Source: Mucilaginibacter aquaedulcis (GTDB taxonomy: Bacteria > Bacteroidota > Bacteroidia > Sphingobacteriales > Sphingobacteriaceae). From it: a DNA stretch of 64,000 nt. Where the stretch lies: contig NZ_JAUFPR010000003.1 in NCBI RefSeq assembly GCF_030409325.1, positions 620,001 through 684,000 of the forward strand, given 5' to 3'. The translations under genes were made by a program, and so were the position numbers. Below, piece by piece: positions 9,301-18,267 of this stretch; the first letter of the stretch is position 1; each line of letters starts with the position of its first letter. The notes beneath the pieces are model-generated. The model worked only from the letters and a program-made list of their open reading frames with translations. It ran no database searches and was not told the origin of the DNA.

Positions 9301-9737
9301 TCCGCTGGAGTTTTGGGGTAATTCAAAGTTTCTGGAAAAACCGCGACGCGCTGTTTAACAAAAAATATAAATTCTTCGGAATGGTAGGTATGCCAAATAT
9401 CCTCATCTTCCAGATCATACTGCCGCTGTTTTCACCACTGGCCGATCTGATGATGATATTTGCCCTGTTTGGTGCCAAGCCCGAAAAAATGCTATTCTAC
9501 TATGTAGCCTTTGTGCTTATCGATTTCATCGTAGGCATTATTGCCTTCCGTATGGAAAAAGAAGATTACAGGAAGCTTATATACATTATACCGCAACGTT
9601 TCATGTGGCGCCAACTGATGTATTATGTACTATTTAAATCTATCCGTAAAGCCCTAAAAGGCGAATTAAGCGGCTGGGGTGTTTTGAAACGCACAGGTAA
9701 TGTGAAGGTAGAACCGGAGAAGGAAAATCAGGTTTAA
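6354..9737 (+). CDS. GH18-like / polysaccharide deacetylase / family 2 glycosyltransferase fusion
   Basis: 1127 residues, apparently a one-protein machine for making and modifying an N-acetylglucosamine-type polysaccharide. Order: an N-terminal anchor (about 24-45); a glycoside hydrolase 18-like domain (about 100-410); a NodB-type deacetylase (about 490-690) with TFDDGPD, the metal-binding GNHTFFH, RPPF and LLHDAGG; a membrane helix (about 722-745); a GT2 domain (about 766-1000) with VPAYNEE, FVDDGS, CIDADT, LAEDCD and QRFRW; then C-terminal membrane helices. The first two domains should face the periplasm and the GT2 the cytoplasm. In the GH18 signature the residue expected to be the catalytic Glu is Asn (GINVDFNE), so the hydrolase may be inactive. 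Start ATG is at 6354. It ends at a strong terminator. Confidence 0.93.
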   Translation: MSSNKQVFQAESPGRWNKFKWLSRILLAVLIIGIVSVIVTIKSTYYPDLPNLNPAPKKMSKDELDQLKRSTKFKSFKIQKSELEEIERKRKQHQLKHPNNKDRINAAFYLAWDPQAYNSLINNISHLDMVVSEGFSIAPGVDTVVTKIDTGLTHINKKHNKPVLIMLSNYVNYNNVSGGYDTKDVLRIVKSKKLRAGFINSIVNALNKYKLRGINVDFNEIKNRNDKDYMSFLQELYKTLHAKNFLVTQNVVPEDEAYDIVKLQHFNDFLFVMAIDEHYDSTNAGDLSNQHWVEQILDDVCSKVPSEKVILTFAAGGYDWPENSVGKSIGYQQAISTAQEKQSKIIFDPVSANLHFKYLDQDSLDHIVYFTDAATNFNVIRMADDWATGGVAMWRLGSEDPRMWSYFQKNLSIDSLKKTGVDIKRLTTVGANNRANVDYDGEGEVLDLITTPTTGQIDVKMDSSTFTITNQQYIKLPTKYVIRRYGYAPKKVVLTFDDGPDPDYTPKILDILKKENVPAAFFVVGSMAEKNMQLVRREFEAGYEIGNHTFFHPDISTISIDRVVLELNSTRKLIESITGRSTILFRPPFNADAEPTTLAEVIPVAESRRQSYITIGESIDPWDWQPGVTADSIIARTIRQKDNGSMILLHDAGGDTREETVKALPAIIHFFKSNGYQFTTIADVLGKTKEDLMPPIPNDPHTGILGPMYDAAVHGYYYINWILIYVFLSAIFLAIGRIVLIAVLAIRQHNENKKMVESRGDDFPLPPVSIIVPAYNEEVNAVATIQSLLKTEYPSFEIIFVDDGSKDKTFEVVSAAYENNPLVKILTKPNGGKASALNFGITHAQSDYVVCIDADTQLKTDAIYHLMTYFTDEEIGAVAGTVKVGNETNIITRWQSIEYITAQNMDRRAFDLINSITVVPGAIGAFRKSAIFKAGGFTYDTLAEDCDLTMRILKQGYIVKNCADAIAYTEAPETINMLLKQRFRWSFGVIQSFWKNRDALFNKKYKFFGMVGMPNILIFQIILPLFSPLADLMMIFALFGAKPEKMLFYYVAFVLIDFIVGIIAFRMEKEDYRKLIYIIPQRFMWRQLMYYVLFKSIRKALKGELSGWGVLKRTGNVKVEPEKENQV

Positions 9738-9749
9738 ACTTCTGAAAAT

Positions 9750-9790
9750 AACAAAAAAGCCAGGATGATAATCGTCCTGGCTTTTTTGTT
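9750..9790 (+). terminator. Rho-independent terminator after the GT2 fusion gene
   Basis: A 16-bp perfect stem (AACAAAAAAGCCAGGA with its complement) and a 9-base loop, ending in a run of six T. It is symmetrical, so it could work in both directions. Confidence 0.85.
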
Positions 9791-9813
9791 ATTGCTATAT
9801 TCTAAAAATTTGA

Positions 9814-9905
9814 TGTCATTCGAGGAGGAACGATAAGAAATCTTATAAATCATGCTAATAAGCCTGTAATGGTGTATAAGATTTCTCCCTTCGGTCAAAA
9901 TGACA
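9814..9905. repeat. Intergenic TGTCATT inverted repeat, copy A
   Basis: The left arm starts TGTCATTCGAGGAGGAACG and continues to AGAAATCTTATA; the right arm mirrors this (TATAAGATTTCTCC, ending AAAATGACA). Same family as 47647-47735 and 46312-46402 and the half copy at 28021-28052. It lies between the GT2 fusion terminator and the ispF stop. Confidence 0.75.
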
Positions 9906-9924
9906 GCAGGAAAATATCAGAAGT

Positions 9925-10407
9925 CTATTCCCTTTCAATCAAACAAACAGCATAAGCAACTACACCTTCTTCACGACCAATAAAACCCAGTTTTTCATTG
10001 GTAGTGGCTTTGATAGATATATCTTCTTCGCTGATGGAAGCAGCTTCGGCTATGTAAGTTTTCATGGCCGGGATATGCGGATTGATCTTCGGGGCTTCCA
10101 GGCAAACCATAGCGTCTATATTGCCAATGGTAAACCCTTTCTCTTTAATAAGTACAACTACGTGTTGCAGCAATACCAGGCTACTGATACCTTTCCAGCG
10201 GTTATCGGTATTGGAAAAATGAAAACCTATATCGCGCAGATTAGCAGCGCCAAGCAGCGCATCGCAAATAGCATGCAGCAATACATCAGCATCCGAATGG
10301 CCATATGCGCCTGAATGGTGCTCTAACTTCACTCCCCCTAAAACAAATGGATGCTGCTCTTTTAACTGGTGTACATCAAACCCAAAACCTACCTTAATTT
10401 TACCCAT
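9925..10407 (-). CDS. ispF: 2-C-methyl-D-erythritol 2,4-cyclodiphosphate synthase
   Basis: 160 residues, full length. It closes the cyclic diphosphate of the MEP isoprenoid pathway, releasing CMP, in the cytoplasm as a trimer. The zinc-binding motif GFGFDVHQL (Asp11, His13) and GHSDADVLLHAICDALLGA are intact, as is the C-terminal TTNEKLGFIGREEG signature. It follows porV on the minus strand with a gap of only 9 bases, so the two may be co-transcribed, a link without clear functional meaning. Confidence 0.97.
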   Translation of the reverse strand: MGKIKVGFGFDVHQLKEQHPFVLGGVKLEHHSGAYGHSDADVLLHAICDALLGAANLRDIGFHFSNTDNRWKGISSLVLLQHVVVLIKEKGFTIGNIDAMVCLEAPKINPHIPAMKTYIAEAASISEEDISIKATTNEKLGFIGREEGVVAYAVCLIERE

Positions 10408-10416
10408 TATATTATG

Positions 10417-11601
10417 TTAACGTCCTACGTTTGTGATACCGCCAAAATTAGCAGACAGCGTGAAGCGCAGCGTATTGGCCAACGGACTGTTTTGCTGGCT
10501 GGCTGCCAGATATGAAAAATCGAAATTGAAAATATTGTACTTCATGCCCAAACCCAGGGTAAGGTAATGCCTGTCGCCTTTGGCCGGGTTTTCATAAAAG
10601 TATCCGGCCCTGACCGCAAACTGGTGATTATACCAATACTCAAGACCCGGCGAAAAGTTGATCTCCTTCATTTCTTCGCTGAAACCACCGGGCGCATCGG
10701 TAAACGACTGAAAGATACCTCCCGGTACCGATACATCATCGTTTTTGCCTTTTATGATATTGCCGTTGGCATCGCGCAGTGGCGGCGTGGGCACCAGCAG
10801 CTTGTTAACATCAAAAGTGGCGGTAAGCTCATTTGTTTCGTCGAGCAGCCAGGTATTGGCCACACCCACTTTTAAGTTGGCCGGTAAAAAATACTTAGGT
10901 CCAACATCGCTGTAGCTTAGTTTTGTACCAATGTTTGATATGTGCGCACCGAAGGCAAAGAGATTATTTTCACCGTACGGATTTTTGTAATATAAAGACA
11001 CATCGGCAGCAACCGCGTTGCCCGGTTTAGCCACCTGGCCCGATCCTTCAGAAAATGATATGCTTGATATGTTTGAGCGTATATAACGCGCGGTTAAACC
11101 TAATGACAGGTTCTCGCCAAATTTACGCGCAAATGAAACATCAAGTGAAAGCTCATTGGGTGTGTAGGTTCCCAGGTTGTTTGATTGATCGTCGGTTAGC
11201 TGTACCGAACCGTAGTTAAAATAACGCAGGGAAGCGCCCAATGTATTACGATCGTCCAGTTTATGCGCATAGCTTAGGTATGACAGGCTGATGTCGGGCA
11301 CCAAATGCCTTAACCATGGACTGTATGATAAAGAAAGCGCGTCGTTACTTTCTAAAAAGGCTAGTTTTGAGGGATTCCAGAAATTGGCATTAACATCGGG
11401 CGAAATAGCCACACCTGCATCGCCCATAGCACCCGAGCGCGAATCGGGAGAGATATTTAAAAACGGTACCTGAACCGGTATTGCCCTGCCGTTACTTCCA
11501 TCAGGTGATATACCTGTAGTTTGCGCCATTGCTGCCACAGGCAGTAAAAACAGCCCAAAATAAACAATACGGCGAAAGGTAAAAAAGTTCATTGGGTGCA
11601 A
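10417..11601 (-). CDS. porV: Type IX secretion outer-membrane protein PorV (LptO)
   Basis: 394 residues. PorV is a FadL-like outer-membrane barrel that receives cargo from the SprA translocon and hands it to the surface attachment complex. It shows a signal peptide ending AAMAQ, the family's N-terminal segment VPFLNISPDSRSGAMGDAGVA, and NANFWNPSKLAFL, followed by alternating barrel strands. The start is ambiguous: ATG at 11601 (MHP) or three codons later at 11592 (MNFFTFRR), the second giving a more normal signal peptide. It is divergent from gldJ, another type IX/gliding gene, across a 234-base region, which supports the assignment. Confidence 0.92.
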   Translation of the reverse strand: MHPMNFFTFRRIVYFGLFLLPVAAMAQTTGISPDGSNGRAIPVQVPFLNISPDSRSGAMGDAGVAISPDVNANFWNPSKLAFLESNDALSLSYSPWLRHLVPDISLSYLSYAHKLDDRNTLGASLRYFNYGSVQLTDDQSNNLGTYTPNELSLDVSFARKFGENLSLGLTARYIRSNISSISFSEGSGQVAKPGNAVAADVSLYYKNPYGENNLFAFGAHISNIGTKLSYSDVGPKYFLPANLKVGVANTWLLDETNELTATFDVNKLLVPTPPLRDANGNIIKGKNDDVSVPGGIFQSFTDAPGGFSEEMKEINFSPGLEYWYNHQFAVRAGYFYENPAKGDRHYLTLGLGMKYNIFNFDFSYLAASQQNSPLANTLRFTLSANFGGITNVGR

Positions 11602-11835
11602 TTTAGCTTTTTAATTTAATTTGATTATACAGGCACGCGCTTAATTTTATACTGGATACGCCAAAGTTCCCTATTTAATAATTGCCTGGCCAAATAGCCA
11701 ACCCGTGCAACTAATTTCAACAATTTTTCGTTTAAATGCCTTATAATAGTTTGATTTATTTGCATTAGAGCGTAGTGCTCATTAGCATTATATCCATTTT
11801 TTTATAAATTTACCTCTTAATATAACTGTAAAAAT

Positions 11836-13506
11836 ATGAAAATACTTTTTACTAAAACTGCTTTAGTGCTGTTGGCTGCGGGTGCCCTGGTAAGCAGCTG
11901 CAGTAAGCAACAGCAGTCGCAAAAAACCGGCATTACCTATAACGACAAGAATAATGGCGGTTATGTGCGCTTTAGGCAAACCCACCCTTCACCTGGGCCA
12001 GGCCTTGTTCCTATTGAGGGCGGTACTTTTGTAATGGGCGGCAGTGCCGATCAGGATGTTGCTTACGATTATAACAATGTGCGTCGCCGTGTAACTGTTC
12101 CTTCATTTTATATGGACGAAACAGAAGTATCAAATCAGGATTGGCTTGATTATTTGCACTGGACAGCCATCACCTTTCCGCAAGACCGTGAGTTATATTA
12201 CGATGCCCTGCCCGATACTCTGGTATGGCGCAAACCACTTTCATATAACGAACCTTACGTAGATAACTACCTGCGTCACCCTGCTTTTCAGGACTATCCT
12301 GTGGTGGGTGTAACCTGGGAACAAGCACAGGATTACTGCCAATGGCGTACCGACCGTACTAATGAAAACATACTGCGCGAAACCGGCAGAATGGTTTCAT
12401 GGAAAGATTTGAATGGTGGCGGTGGTAAAAAAGGTGCAGCAGCACCAGCAGCTGCTAACGGAGCAAATGCGCAACCTTTTAACACCGACATTTACCTGAA
12501 CGGCCAAATGAAAGGCGCTGGCGTTGATGGTAAAAAAATGATGCCCGACCTAAGTCCGAACGCTAAGGCAACCGGTACCGGTAAAAACGCTAAACCGGTA
12601 AGGCCTGTACGCATGGAAGATGGTATACTGAAACAAGGTTACCGCCTGCCATCAGAAGCCGAATGGGAATATGCTGCTTTGGCACTGGCAGGCAATACCC
12701 AGTTTGAAAACATTAACGATGGTAAAATGTACCCATGGAACGGCCTCGGGGTACGTTCTGCAAAAAGCAAAACACGTGGTTTAATCATGGCCAACTTTAA
12801 ACGTGGTAATGGTGATAATGCCGGTGTGGGTGGTTACCTGAATGATAAAGCAGATATTACTGCTCCTGTAAGATCATACGCACCAAATGATTTTGGTTTG
12901 TACAATATGGCTGGTAACGTAAATGAGTGGACTGCTGATACCTATCGCCAAACTTCATTTGAGGAGTTTGATGACTTTAATCCTTTCCGCGGTAACGAAT
13001 ACAGCAACAAACGCATGGCTGATCCATCAAAAGGTCTTTATGCAAAAGATAAATATGGCCGCCCTATTAAAGATGCAGCTAAGGCTAATAGAAAATTAAA
13101 ATATAGTGAGCTATTAGCACAGCAAGGTCAAAAGGCAGATTCAGCAGCTGCTGCAGGAACTCCTGCTAATCCTAACGCGTTGGCGAGCAACAATGCACAG
13201 CTTGCTACTAAAAACTCCGGAAAAGCCTTTAATCCTGATATGCGGGGCGATAAAGATACCGTTAACCTTGCTTTGTATGGTAATACCACTTTGGTAAATA
13301 ACCGTTCTAAAGTTTATAAAGGTGGTTCATGGAATGATATGGCTTACTGGCTGAACCCTGCAACCCGCCGCTTTATGGATCAGGACGAGGCAAGTGCCGA
13401 AATTGGTTTCCGCTGCGCGATGACCATGGTTGGTGCTCCTGAAATTTACCCTGTAGGTAAACCGCACTACGGTGTTAAAAAGCCTAAAGATTATAAATCA
13501 AAATAA
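11836..13506 (+). CDS. gldJ: Gliding motility / type IX secretion lipoprotein GldJ
   Basis: 556 residues. Lipoprotein signal MKILFTKTALVLLAAGALVSSC (lipidated Cys22). The body is a formylglycine-generating-enzyme-like (FGE-sulfatase) fold: EGGTFVMGG, FYMDETEVSNQDWLDYLHW, the GldJ-typical GVTWEQAQDYCQWRTDRTNE, YRLPSEAEWEYAA, MAGNVNEWTAD and a terminal GGSWND...GFRC. Ala/Pro/Gln-rich insertions near residues 195-215 and 430-460 are probably flexible loops. GldJ is required for gliding and stabilises GldK, an outer-membrane ring component. It is divergent from porV; a terminator follows at 13528. Confidence 0.9.
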   Translation: MKILFTKTALVLLAAGALVSSCSKQQQSQKTGITYNDKNNGGYVRFRQTHPSPGPGLVPIEGGTFVMGGSADQDVAYDYNNVRRRVTVPSFYMDETEVSNQDWLDYLHWTAITFPQDRELYYDALPDTLVWRKPLSYNEPYVDNYLRHPAFQDYPVVGVTWEQAQDYCQWRTDRTNENILRETGRMVSWKDLNGGGGKKGAAAPAAANGANAQPFNTDIYLNGQMKGAGVDGKKMMPDLSPNAKATGTGKNAKPVRPVRMEDGILKQGYRLPSEAEWEYAALALAGNTQFENINDGKMYPWNGLGVRSAKSKTRGLIMANFKRGNGDNAGVGGYLNDKADITAPVRSYAPNDFGLYNMAGNVNEWTADTYRQTSFEEFDDFNPFRGNEYSNKRMADPSKGLYAKDKYGRPIKDAAKANRKLKYSELLAQQGQKADSAAAAGTPANPNALASNNAQLATKNSGKAFNPDMRGDKDTVNLALYGNTTLVNNRSKVYKGGSWNDMAYWLNPATRRFMDQDEASAEIGFRCAMTMVGAPEIYPVGKPHYGVKKPKDYKSK

Positions 13507-13527
13507 GAGATATTCTTAGCAAAGTAC

Positions 13528-13560
13528 AAAGGCCGTTCAGTATATGAGCGGCCTTTTTTG
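13528..13560 (+). terminator. Rho-independent terminator after gldJ
   Basis: Arms AAAGGCCGTTCA and TGAGCGGCCTTT with a 5-base loop and a following T run. The 265-base gap up to the SusD stop holds only this and the terminator at 13717-13750. Confidence 0.8.
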
Positions 13561-13716
13561 TTTCATGGAAAGCGCTTATATTATAGCTATTAATCTCAGC
13601 CTTTGCTCAACCTTATCAAAGTATAACTAAATGATCACTCATGGCTAAGTGGGCTTTTATATCTGTAATTATTATAAATGAATAATTACTCCCACCTGCA
13701 TAATCAATTTAAATAT

Positions 13717-13750
13717 AAAACCCCGGTGTAAATACTTACACCGGGGTTTT
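13717..13750 (-). terminator. Rho-independent terminator of the SusCD operon
   Basis: A 15-bp perfect stem AAAACCCCGGTGTAA with a 4-base loop. It lies 22 bases downstream of the SusD stop codon on the minus strand. Confidence 0.85.
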
Positions 13751-13771
13751 ATTTATATTAATCCTTATTTA

Positions 13772-15151
13772 TTAATACCCTGCATTTTGCACTAAGTTTT
13801 TATTGGCATTAGTTTCATTCAGCGGGATAGGGAATACCACATTGTTGGCATCAAAGGCCGATGGGCCAACATTCTGTTTCAAACGTTTGGCATCATGAAA
13901 GAAAAATCCGCCTTCAAATGCGAGTTCCAAAATCCTTTCCTTTAAAACGTTAGCTATAGTGGTGGTACCTACGGTGAGGTTAGGTGCCCCCGCCCTTTTT
14001 CTGAGTACGTTGATATCATCTACCGGGCGTGCACCGGTTGTGGTACTTAAACGCAGGTTAGCCTCTGCCCTGATCAGGTATAATTCGGCCAGTCTGATTA
14101 CGTGTATGTTGCCATACAAATTGTCAAACTTATCGCAGCGCAGGTTACCATCCGAATCTTCGTTGTAAATATCTAAGCGAGTATCTGCACTATTAAACTG
14201 GTTTAAAAAGCTTTCTTTTATGGTGATATCTCCACGCCCGCCAAACTCAGATGAGGCGTAAAAAGTGTTAAGTTCATTGGTAACTCCTGTTCCTAACTGG
14301 GTGGTTAACTGTATAGCGAATATATCTTCACTGGTATTGTCAACGTGTACGGCTGCCTGGTTAGGGAAAGGAAATTCATCAGTATAAACAGGTACCAGCG
14401 AGTAAGCATTTGAACTGATAACTTTTGTAGCTTCAGTAATAGCTTTTGCATATTGGCCTTGTTGCATATACACCCTGGCCAGTATAGCCGAAGCAGCGTA
14501 ACTGTTGGCATAAAATGAAATGCCTTTACCAAGCTTGGTTTCAGCATCGGTAAGGTCATTAATAGCCTGCGTATAAACCTGGGCCACTGTTGATCGTGAC
14601 GGATATGATGAAGAATTAATAACCGATGTAGGCGTTAATACAATAGGTACCCCAAGGTTAGCAGTAGGGTCGCCATCATTCCATGATTTACCAAATAGCC
14701 TAACCAGTTCAAAATAAACAAGTCCTCTTAAAAATTTGGCCTGCCCTTCAGTTGAGTTCTTATCAGCCGCGCCTACCTTGTCCAAATTAGCTAATACATT
14801 GTTTGTTTGGTTAATAACGCGGTAAGCATCAAGCCAAATAGCATTAACAAAGGTATTATCAACCGGAATTTGTTGACTCACCATTTGAGTTAAACCCTGA
14901 AACGTACCCGACCAATCTATATAGGTTTGTGTAGCCATCAGATCGGGCTCCAGAAACACACGGCCGCCGTATAGATCAGTAAGGCTCATGCGGTTGTAAG
15001 CGCCTATAAGCGTACTCTGCACATCTGTGGCTGTAAGTATTGCCTTATCGGCCTCAATTTGATCGCTCGGGTTTAAATTCAATTCCTTATTACACGCGCC
15101 TAATAAAAGCATAGCGCTAAAAGCTGTTATATATATCTTAATTTTTTTCAT
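13772..15151 (-). CDS. SusD/RagB family nutrient-binding lipoprotein
   Basis: 459 residues. Lipoprotein signal MKKIKIYITAFSAMLLLGAC (Cys20), then NLNPSDQI, the usual start of mature SusD proteins. TPR-like helical part with RGLVYFELVRLFG, and the C-terminal RAEANLRL...INVLRKRAGAP and KERILELAFEGGFFFHDAKRL signature segments. SusD proteins form a lid over the SusC barrel and bind the nutrient at the cell surface. It lies 17 bases after the susC gene and shares its terminator. The ligand cannot be told from sequence, since there are no glycosidases, peptidases or regulators alongside. Confidence 0.95.
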   Translation of the reverse strand: MKKIKIYITAFSAMLLLGACNKELNLNPSDQIEADKAILTATDVQSTLIGAYNRMSLTDLYGGRVFLEPDLMATQTYIDWSGTFQGLTQMVSQQIPVDNTFVNAIWLDAYRVINQTNNVLANLDKVGAADKNSTEGQAKFLRGLVYFELVRLFGKSWNDGDPTANLGVPIVLTPTSVINSSSYPSRSTVAQVYTQAINDLTDAETKLGKGISFYANSYAASAILARVYMQQGQYAKAITEATKVISSNAYSLVPVYTDEFPFPNQAAVHVDNTSEDIFAIQLTTQLGTGVTNELNTFYASSEFGGRGDITIKESFLNQFNSADTRLDIYNEDSDGNLRCDKFDNLYGNIHVIRLAELYLIRAEANLRLSTTTGARPVDDINVLRKRAGAPNLTVGTTTIANVLKERILELAFEGGFFFHDAKRLKQNVGPSAFDANNVVFPIPLNETNANKNLVQNAGY

Positions 15152-15168
15152 CTCTGTAGTATTAATGG

Positions 15169-18100
15169 TTACAAGCCTATGTTTACACCAAAAGTAATTG
15201 TGCGGGGTTGCGGAGCCGAGTAAAAATCAACGCCAAGATTATAGTTTTGATCTGCTGCTTCAAAATCGGCATTTACTTCAGGATCCCAGCCTTTGTATTT
15301 GGTGATCAGGAATAGGTTATAAGCGTTAACAAAAAGCCTCGCCCTATCAATTTTTATTTTAGATAATATATCCTTTGGTATATTATAACCTAAACTAACT
15401 GTTTTACAACGTACATATGAACCACCTGAAAGATAACGGCTTGATGGATTAGTACCGTTAGCATAAAACAAACGTGGTTCGGGTACATTCGTAATATCGC
15501 CCGGATTTTTCCAGTAACTTAACTGATCAATAGTTTGGTTATCAAAGCCGTTACTCGCGTTTGAACTCATGTACTGGCCACCGCCATTATAAATTTTATT
15601 ACCAAACGCTCCCTGAAAAGTAACCGACAGATCAAAGCCGCTATAAGAGAAGGTATTGGTTATACCGCCTGTATATTTAGGCGTTGGGTTGCCTAATACT
15701 ACGTTTTGCGCAGCGTTGTAATCATTTGTTTTGGTACGGTTAATATTTCCACTGGCATCTTTAGTGTTTAAATAGTACAAGGCATCGCCATTGGCTGGGT
15801 CAACACCTGCATATTCACGTCCGTAAAACACACCAATAGGCTGCCCCTCTATAACACGATTCAAATCATTGCTGCCAATAATTAAACCATTTATGTTGGT
15901 TACAACGTTTTTGTTGTAAGCAACGTTGAATGAGGTAGACCATTTAAATTTCCCTACAAAGTTGTCTGATGATATGGCAAGTTCAAAACCCTGGTTGTAA
16001 AGTTTAGCTAAATTTTGAGTTTGTGTTGCCACCCCTAAAGTTTGCGGCACATTTACTTCCAGCAAACCATCGCGGGTGTTTTTACGGTAGTAATCAAAGC
16101 TGGCATTTAAACGATTATTGAAAAAGCCAATTTCTAAACCGGCATCAAACTGAGTAGTCTTTTCCCATTTTAAGTTAGGGTTGGCAATTTGATAAAAGCG
16201 CTGGCCCGGTACACCATTATACCCGGCATCGCCAGAGAACAGACCAAAGGCTGCATATTCCGGAATTTCGGCATTACCTGTTAAACCATAACTGGCCTTT
16301 AACTTTAAATTGCTAAGCGTGTTTGAGTTTTTCAAAAACTCTTCCTGGCTTAAAACCCAGCCCACTGAACCAGCCGGAAAAAAGCCATACCGGTTATTGG
16401 CACCAAACCTTGACGAAGCATCAGTACGACCACTTACAGATAATAAATACTTGCTTTGATAAGCATAGTTGGCTCTGGCAAAGTACGACACAAAGCTGTA
16501 TTCAGTTTGTGTTGAGGTACCACCAGATATTACGGCTGCAGAGGCAATTTGTTTATAAGCATCAGACGGAAACTGCTGCCCTTTTACATCATTACCGTTA
16601 TTGCGGCTATACTCATAACTTGTACCCAACGTTGCATCTAAGGTATGATCTGTACCGAAGGTGTTCTTATAGGTGAAGTAGTTATTTACTGTATAGTGTA
16701 TAATAGTGGTGTTTGTATTTTCGCCAAAACCGTTTGGTTGACTGGTGTTCCGGAACGTTAAACGGCCCGAATAGCTATCTTCATTTGAATTGGTTTGATC
16801 AACACCAAACTCTGAGCGAAAGCTTAAATGCTTTACTATATCCCAGTTGGCATAAATATTACCCAGCGTTCTATAGTTATTGGTATGATAATACGAGTTA
16901 TCAACATTAAGCAGAGGATTGTAATAAAGCGGATAACTGCTGGCGGCACCAGGTAAGCTACCGCTCAATAAACCCGAACGGGGGTCGATGATTGGAGTGA
17001 TAGGTGATAAAGCCACAACCTGTAAAGGCGTGCCAAAAGAGTTATCATTATCTACCCGTTCATTTAAGGAGTGCGAAAAGTTCATGTTCATGCCCACCTC
17101 TAAATCGGTAAAAACCTTTGAGGTAAGGTTTATACGACCCGACATTCTCTTAAAATGATTACCCACCAATATGCCTTTTTGATCAAGGTATTGCCCGCCA
17201 ATAAAATAGGTGGTTTTATCATTACCGCCAGATACATTCAGATCATATTGCGATTGCGGAGCACTTTGAAATGCCTGCTTTTCCCAATCGGTATTGGTTG
17301 TACCCCAATCACTTGTTTTACCTGCCGCATAGGTAGTAAACTTTCCTTCAACGTAAGATTTGTAATCGGCCAGTGCATCGTCCAGTGTAGGATAAAGGTC
17401 AGAAGCAAAATCCTGCTTGGCTGCGCCAACACCGGCCTGTTCTTCCATGGCCAGCCATTGGGCCGAATTTAAAAACTCACGATGGCGTGATGGATTGCTT
17501 TTACCAAACTGGGCGGTAAAGTCGATCTTGGCAGTACCGGCCTTACCCTTTTTAGTGGTAATGAGCATTACACCATTTGAAGCACGCGCACCATATATGG
17601 CCGATGCAGAAGCATCTTTCAAAAACTGAACGTCGGCTACGTCATTAAAGTTAATATCTGCAAGAGGATTTGTTGCTGCTGATGTGCTTGAAATATCAGA
17701 GTTATTAAGCACAACACCATCAACAACTATCAATGGCTGCGTACCGGCAGTGATGGATGCTGTACCGCGTATGCTTATTTTAATTCCCTGGCCAAGCTTA
17801 CCGTTGTTTGCCTGTATATTAACACCGGCTGCCTTACCCTGAATGGCCTGTTCAAGTGTGGTAACAGGAGTTTCCTGTATATCCTTTGATGATACAGAAG
17901 CGATAGATCCGGTTATGGATTGCCTTTTCTGTGTTCCGTAACCTACAACCACAACTTCGGTCAGCTGTTTTGAGTCCTGCACAAGTTCGGCATTTATAAC
18001 CTGGCCATTAATAGATGCTTCGGTTTCCTTAAATCCAAGAAATTTAAAAACCAGCACTTTGGCTGATGCAGGTACCGAAAGGCTGTAAGTACCATTTGCA

Positions 18101-18267
18101 CCCGTTTGGGTTCCTGTTCCGGCTATGCCTTTTACGGTCACGCTTACCCCAGGTAAAGGCGACCCATCTTTTTGATCTGTTACTTTCCCTGTGATAACAC
18201 GGTTTTGTGCCAAAACAAACGAGATACAAGAAAATAACAACAAAATTGTTAGTAAATTTTTCTTCAT
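15169..18267 (-). CDS. SusC/RagA family TonB-linked outer-membrane transporter
   Basis: 1032 residues. Signal peptide ending VLAQ, then a carboxypeptidase-regulatory-like domain (about 24-100, ITGKVTDQKDGSPLPGVSVTVKG), a TonB-box region (LTEVVVVGYGTQKRQ), a plug domain (GSIASVSSKDIQ...LIVVDGVVLN) and a large beta-barrel ending in TFGVNIGL. It imports a bulky nutrient through the outer membrane with energy from TonB-ExbBD (encoded at 39.9-42.9 kb). It lacks the N-terminal secretin/TonB short domain of anti-sigma-linked members, and no FecR or ECF sigma gene lies upstream; the 123-base region before it is AT-rich. Confidence 0.96.
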   Translation of the reverse strand: MKKNLLTILLLFSCISFVLAQNRVITGKVTDQKDGSPLPGVSVTVKGIAGTGTQTGANGTYSLSVPASAKVLVFKFLGFKETEASINGQVINAELVQDSKQLTEVVVVGYGTQKRQSITGSIASVSSKDIQETPVTTLEQAIQGKAAGVNIQANNGKLGQGIKISIRGTASITAGTQPLIVVDGVVLNNSDISSTSAATNPLADINFNDVADVQFLKDASASAIYGARASNGVMLITTKKGKAGTAKIDFTAQFGKSNPSRHREFLNSAQWLAMEEQAGVGAAKQDFASDLYPTLDDALADYKSYVEGKFTTYAAGKTSDWGTTNTDWEKQAFQSAPQSQYDLNVSGGNDKTTYFIGGQYLDQKGILVGNHFKRMSGRINLTSKVFTDLEVGMNMNFSHSLNERVDNDNSFGTPLQVVALSPITPIIDPRSGLLSGSLPGAASSYPLYYNPLLNVDNSYYHTNNYRTLGNIYANWDIVKHLSFRSEFGVDQTNSNEDSYSGRLTFRNTSQPNGFGENTNTTIIHYTVNNYFTYKNTFGTDHTLDATLGTSYEYSRNNGNDVKGQQFPSDAYKQIASAAVISGGTSTQTEYSFVSYFARANYAYQSKYLLSVSGRTDASSRFGANNRYGFFPAGSVGWVLSQEEFLKNSNTLSNLKLKASYGLTGNAEIPEYAAFGLFSGDAGYNGVPGQRFYQIANPNLKWEKTTQFDAGLEIGFFNNRLNASFDYYRKNTRDGLLEVNVPQTLGVATQTQNLAKLYNQGFELAISSDNFVGKFKWSTSFNVAYNKNVVTNINGLIIGSNDLNRVIEGQPIGVFYGREYAGVDPANGDALYYLNTKDASGNINRTKTNDYNAAQNVVLGNPTPKYTGGITNTFSYSGFDLSVTFQGAFGNKIYNGGGQYMSSNASNGFDNQTIDQLSYWKNPGDITNVPEPRLFYANGTNPSSRYLSGGSYVRCKTVSLGYNIPKDILSKIKIDRARLFVNAYNLFLITKYKGWDPEVNADFEAADQNYNLGVDFYSAPQPRTITFGVNIGL

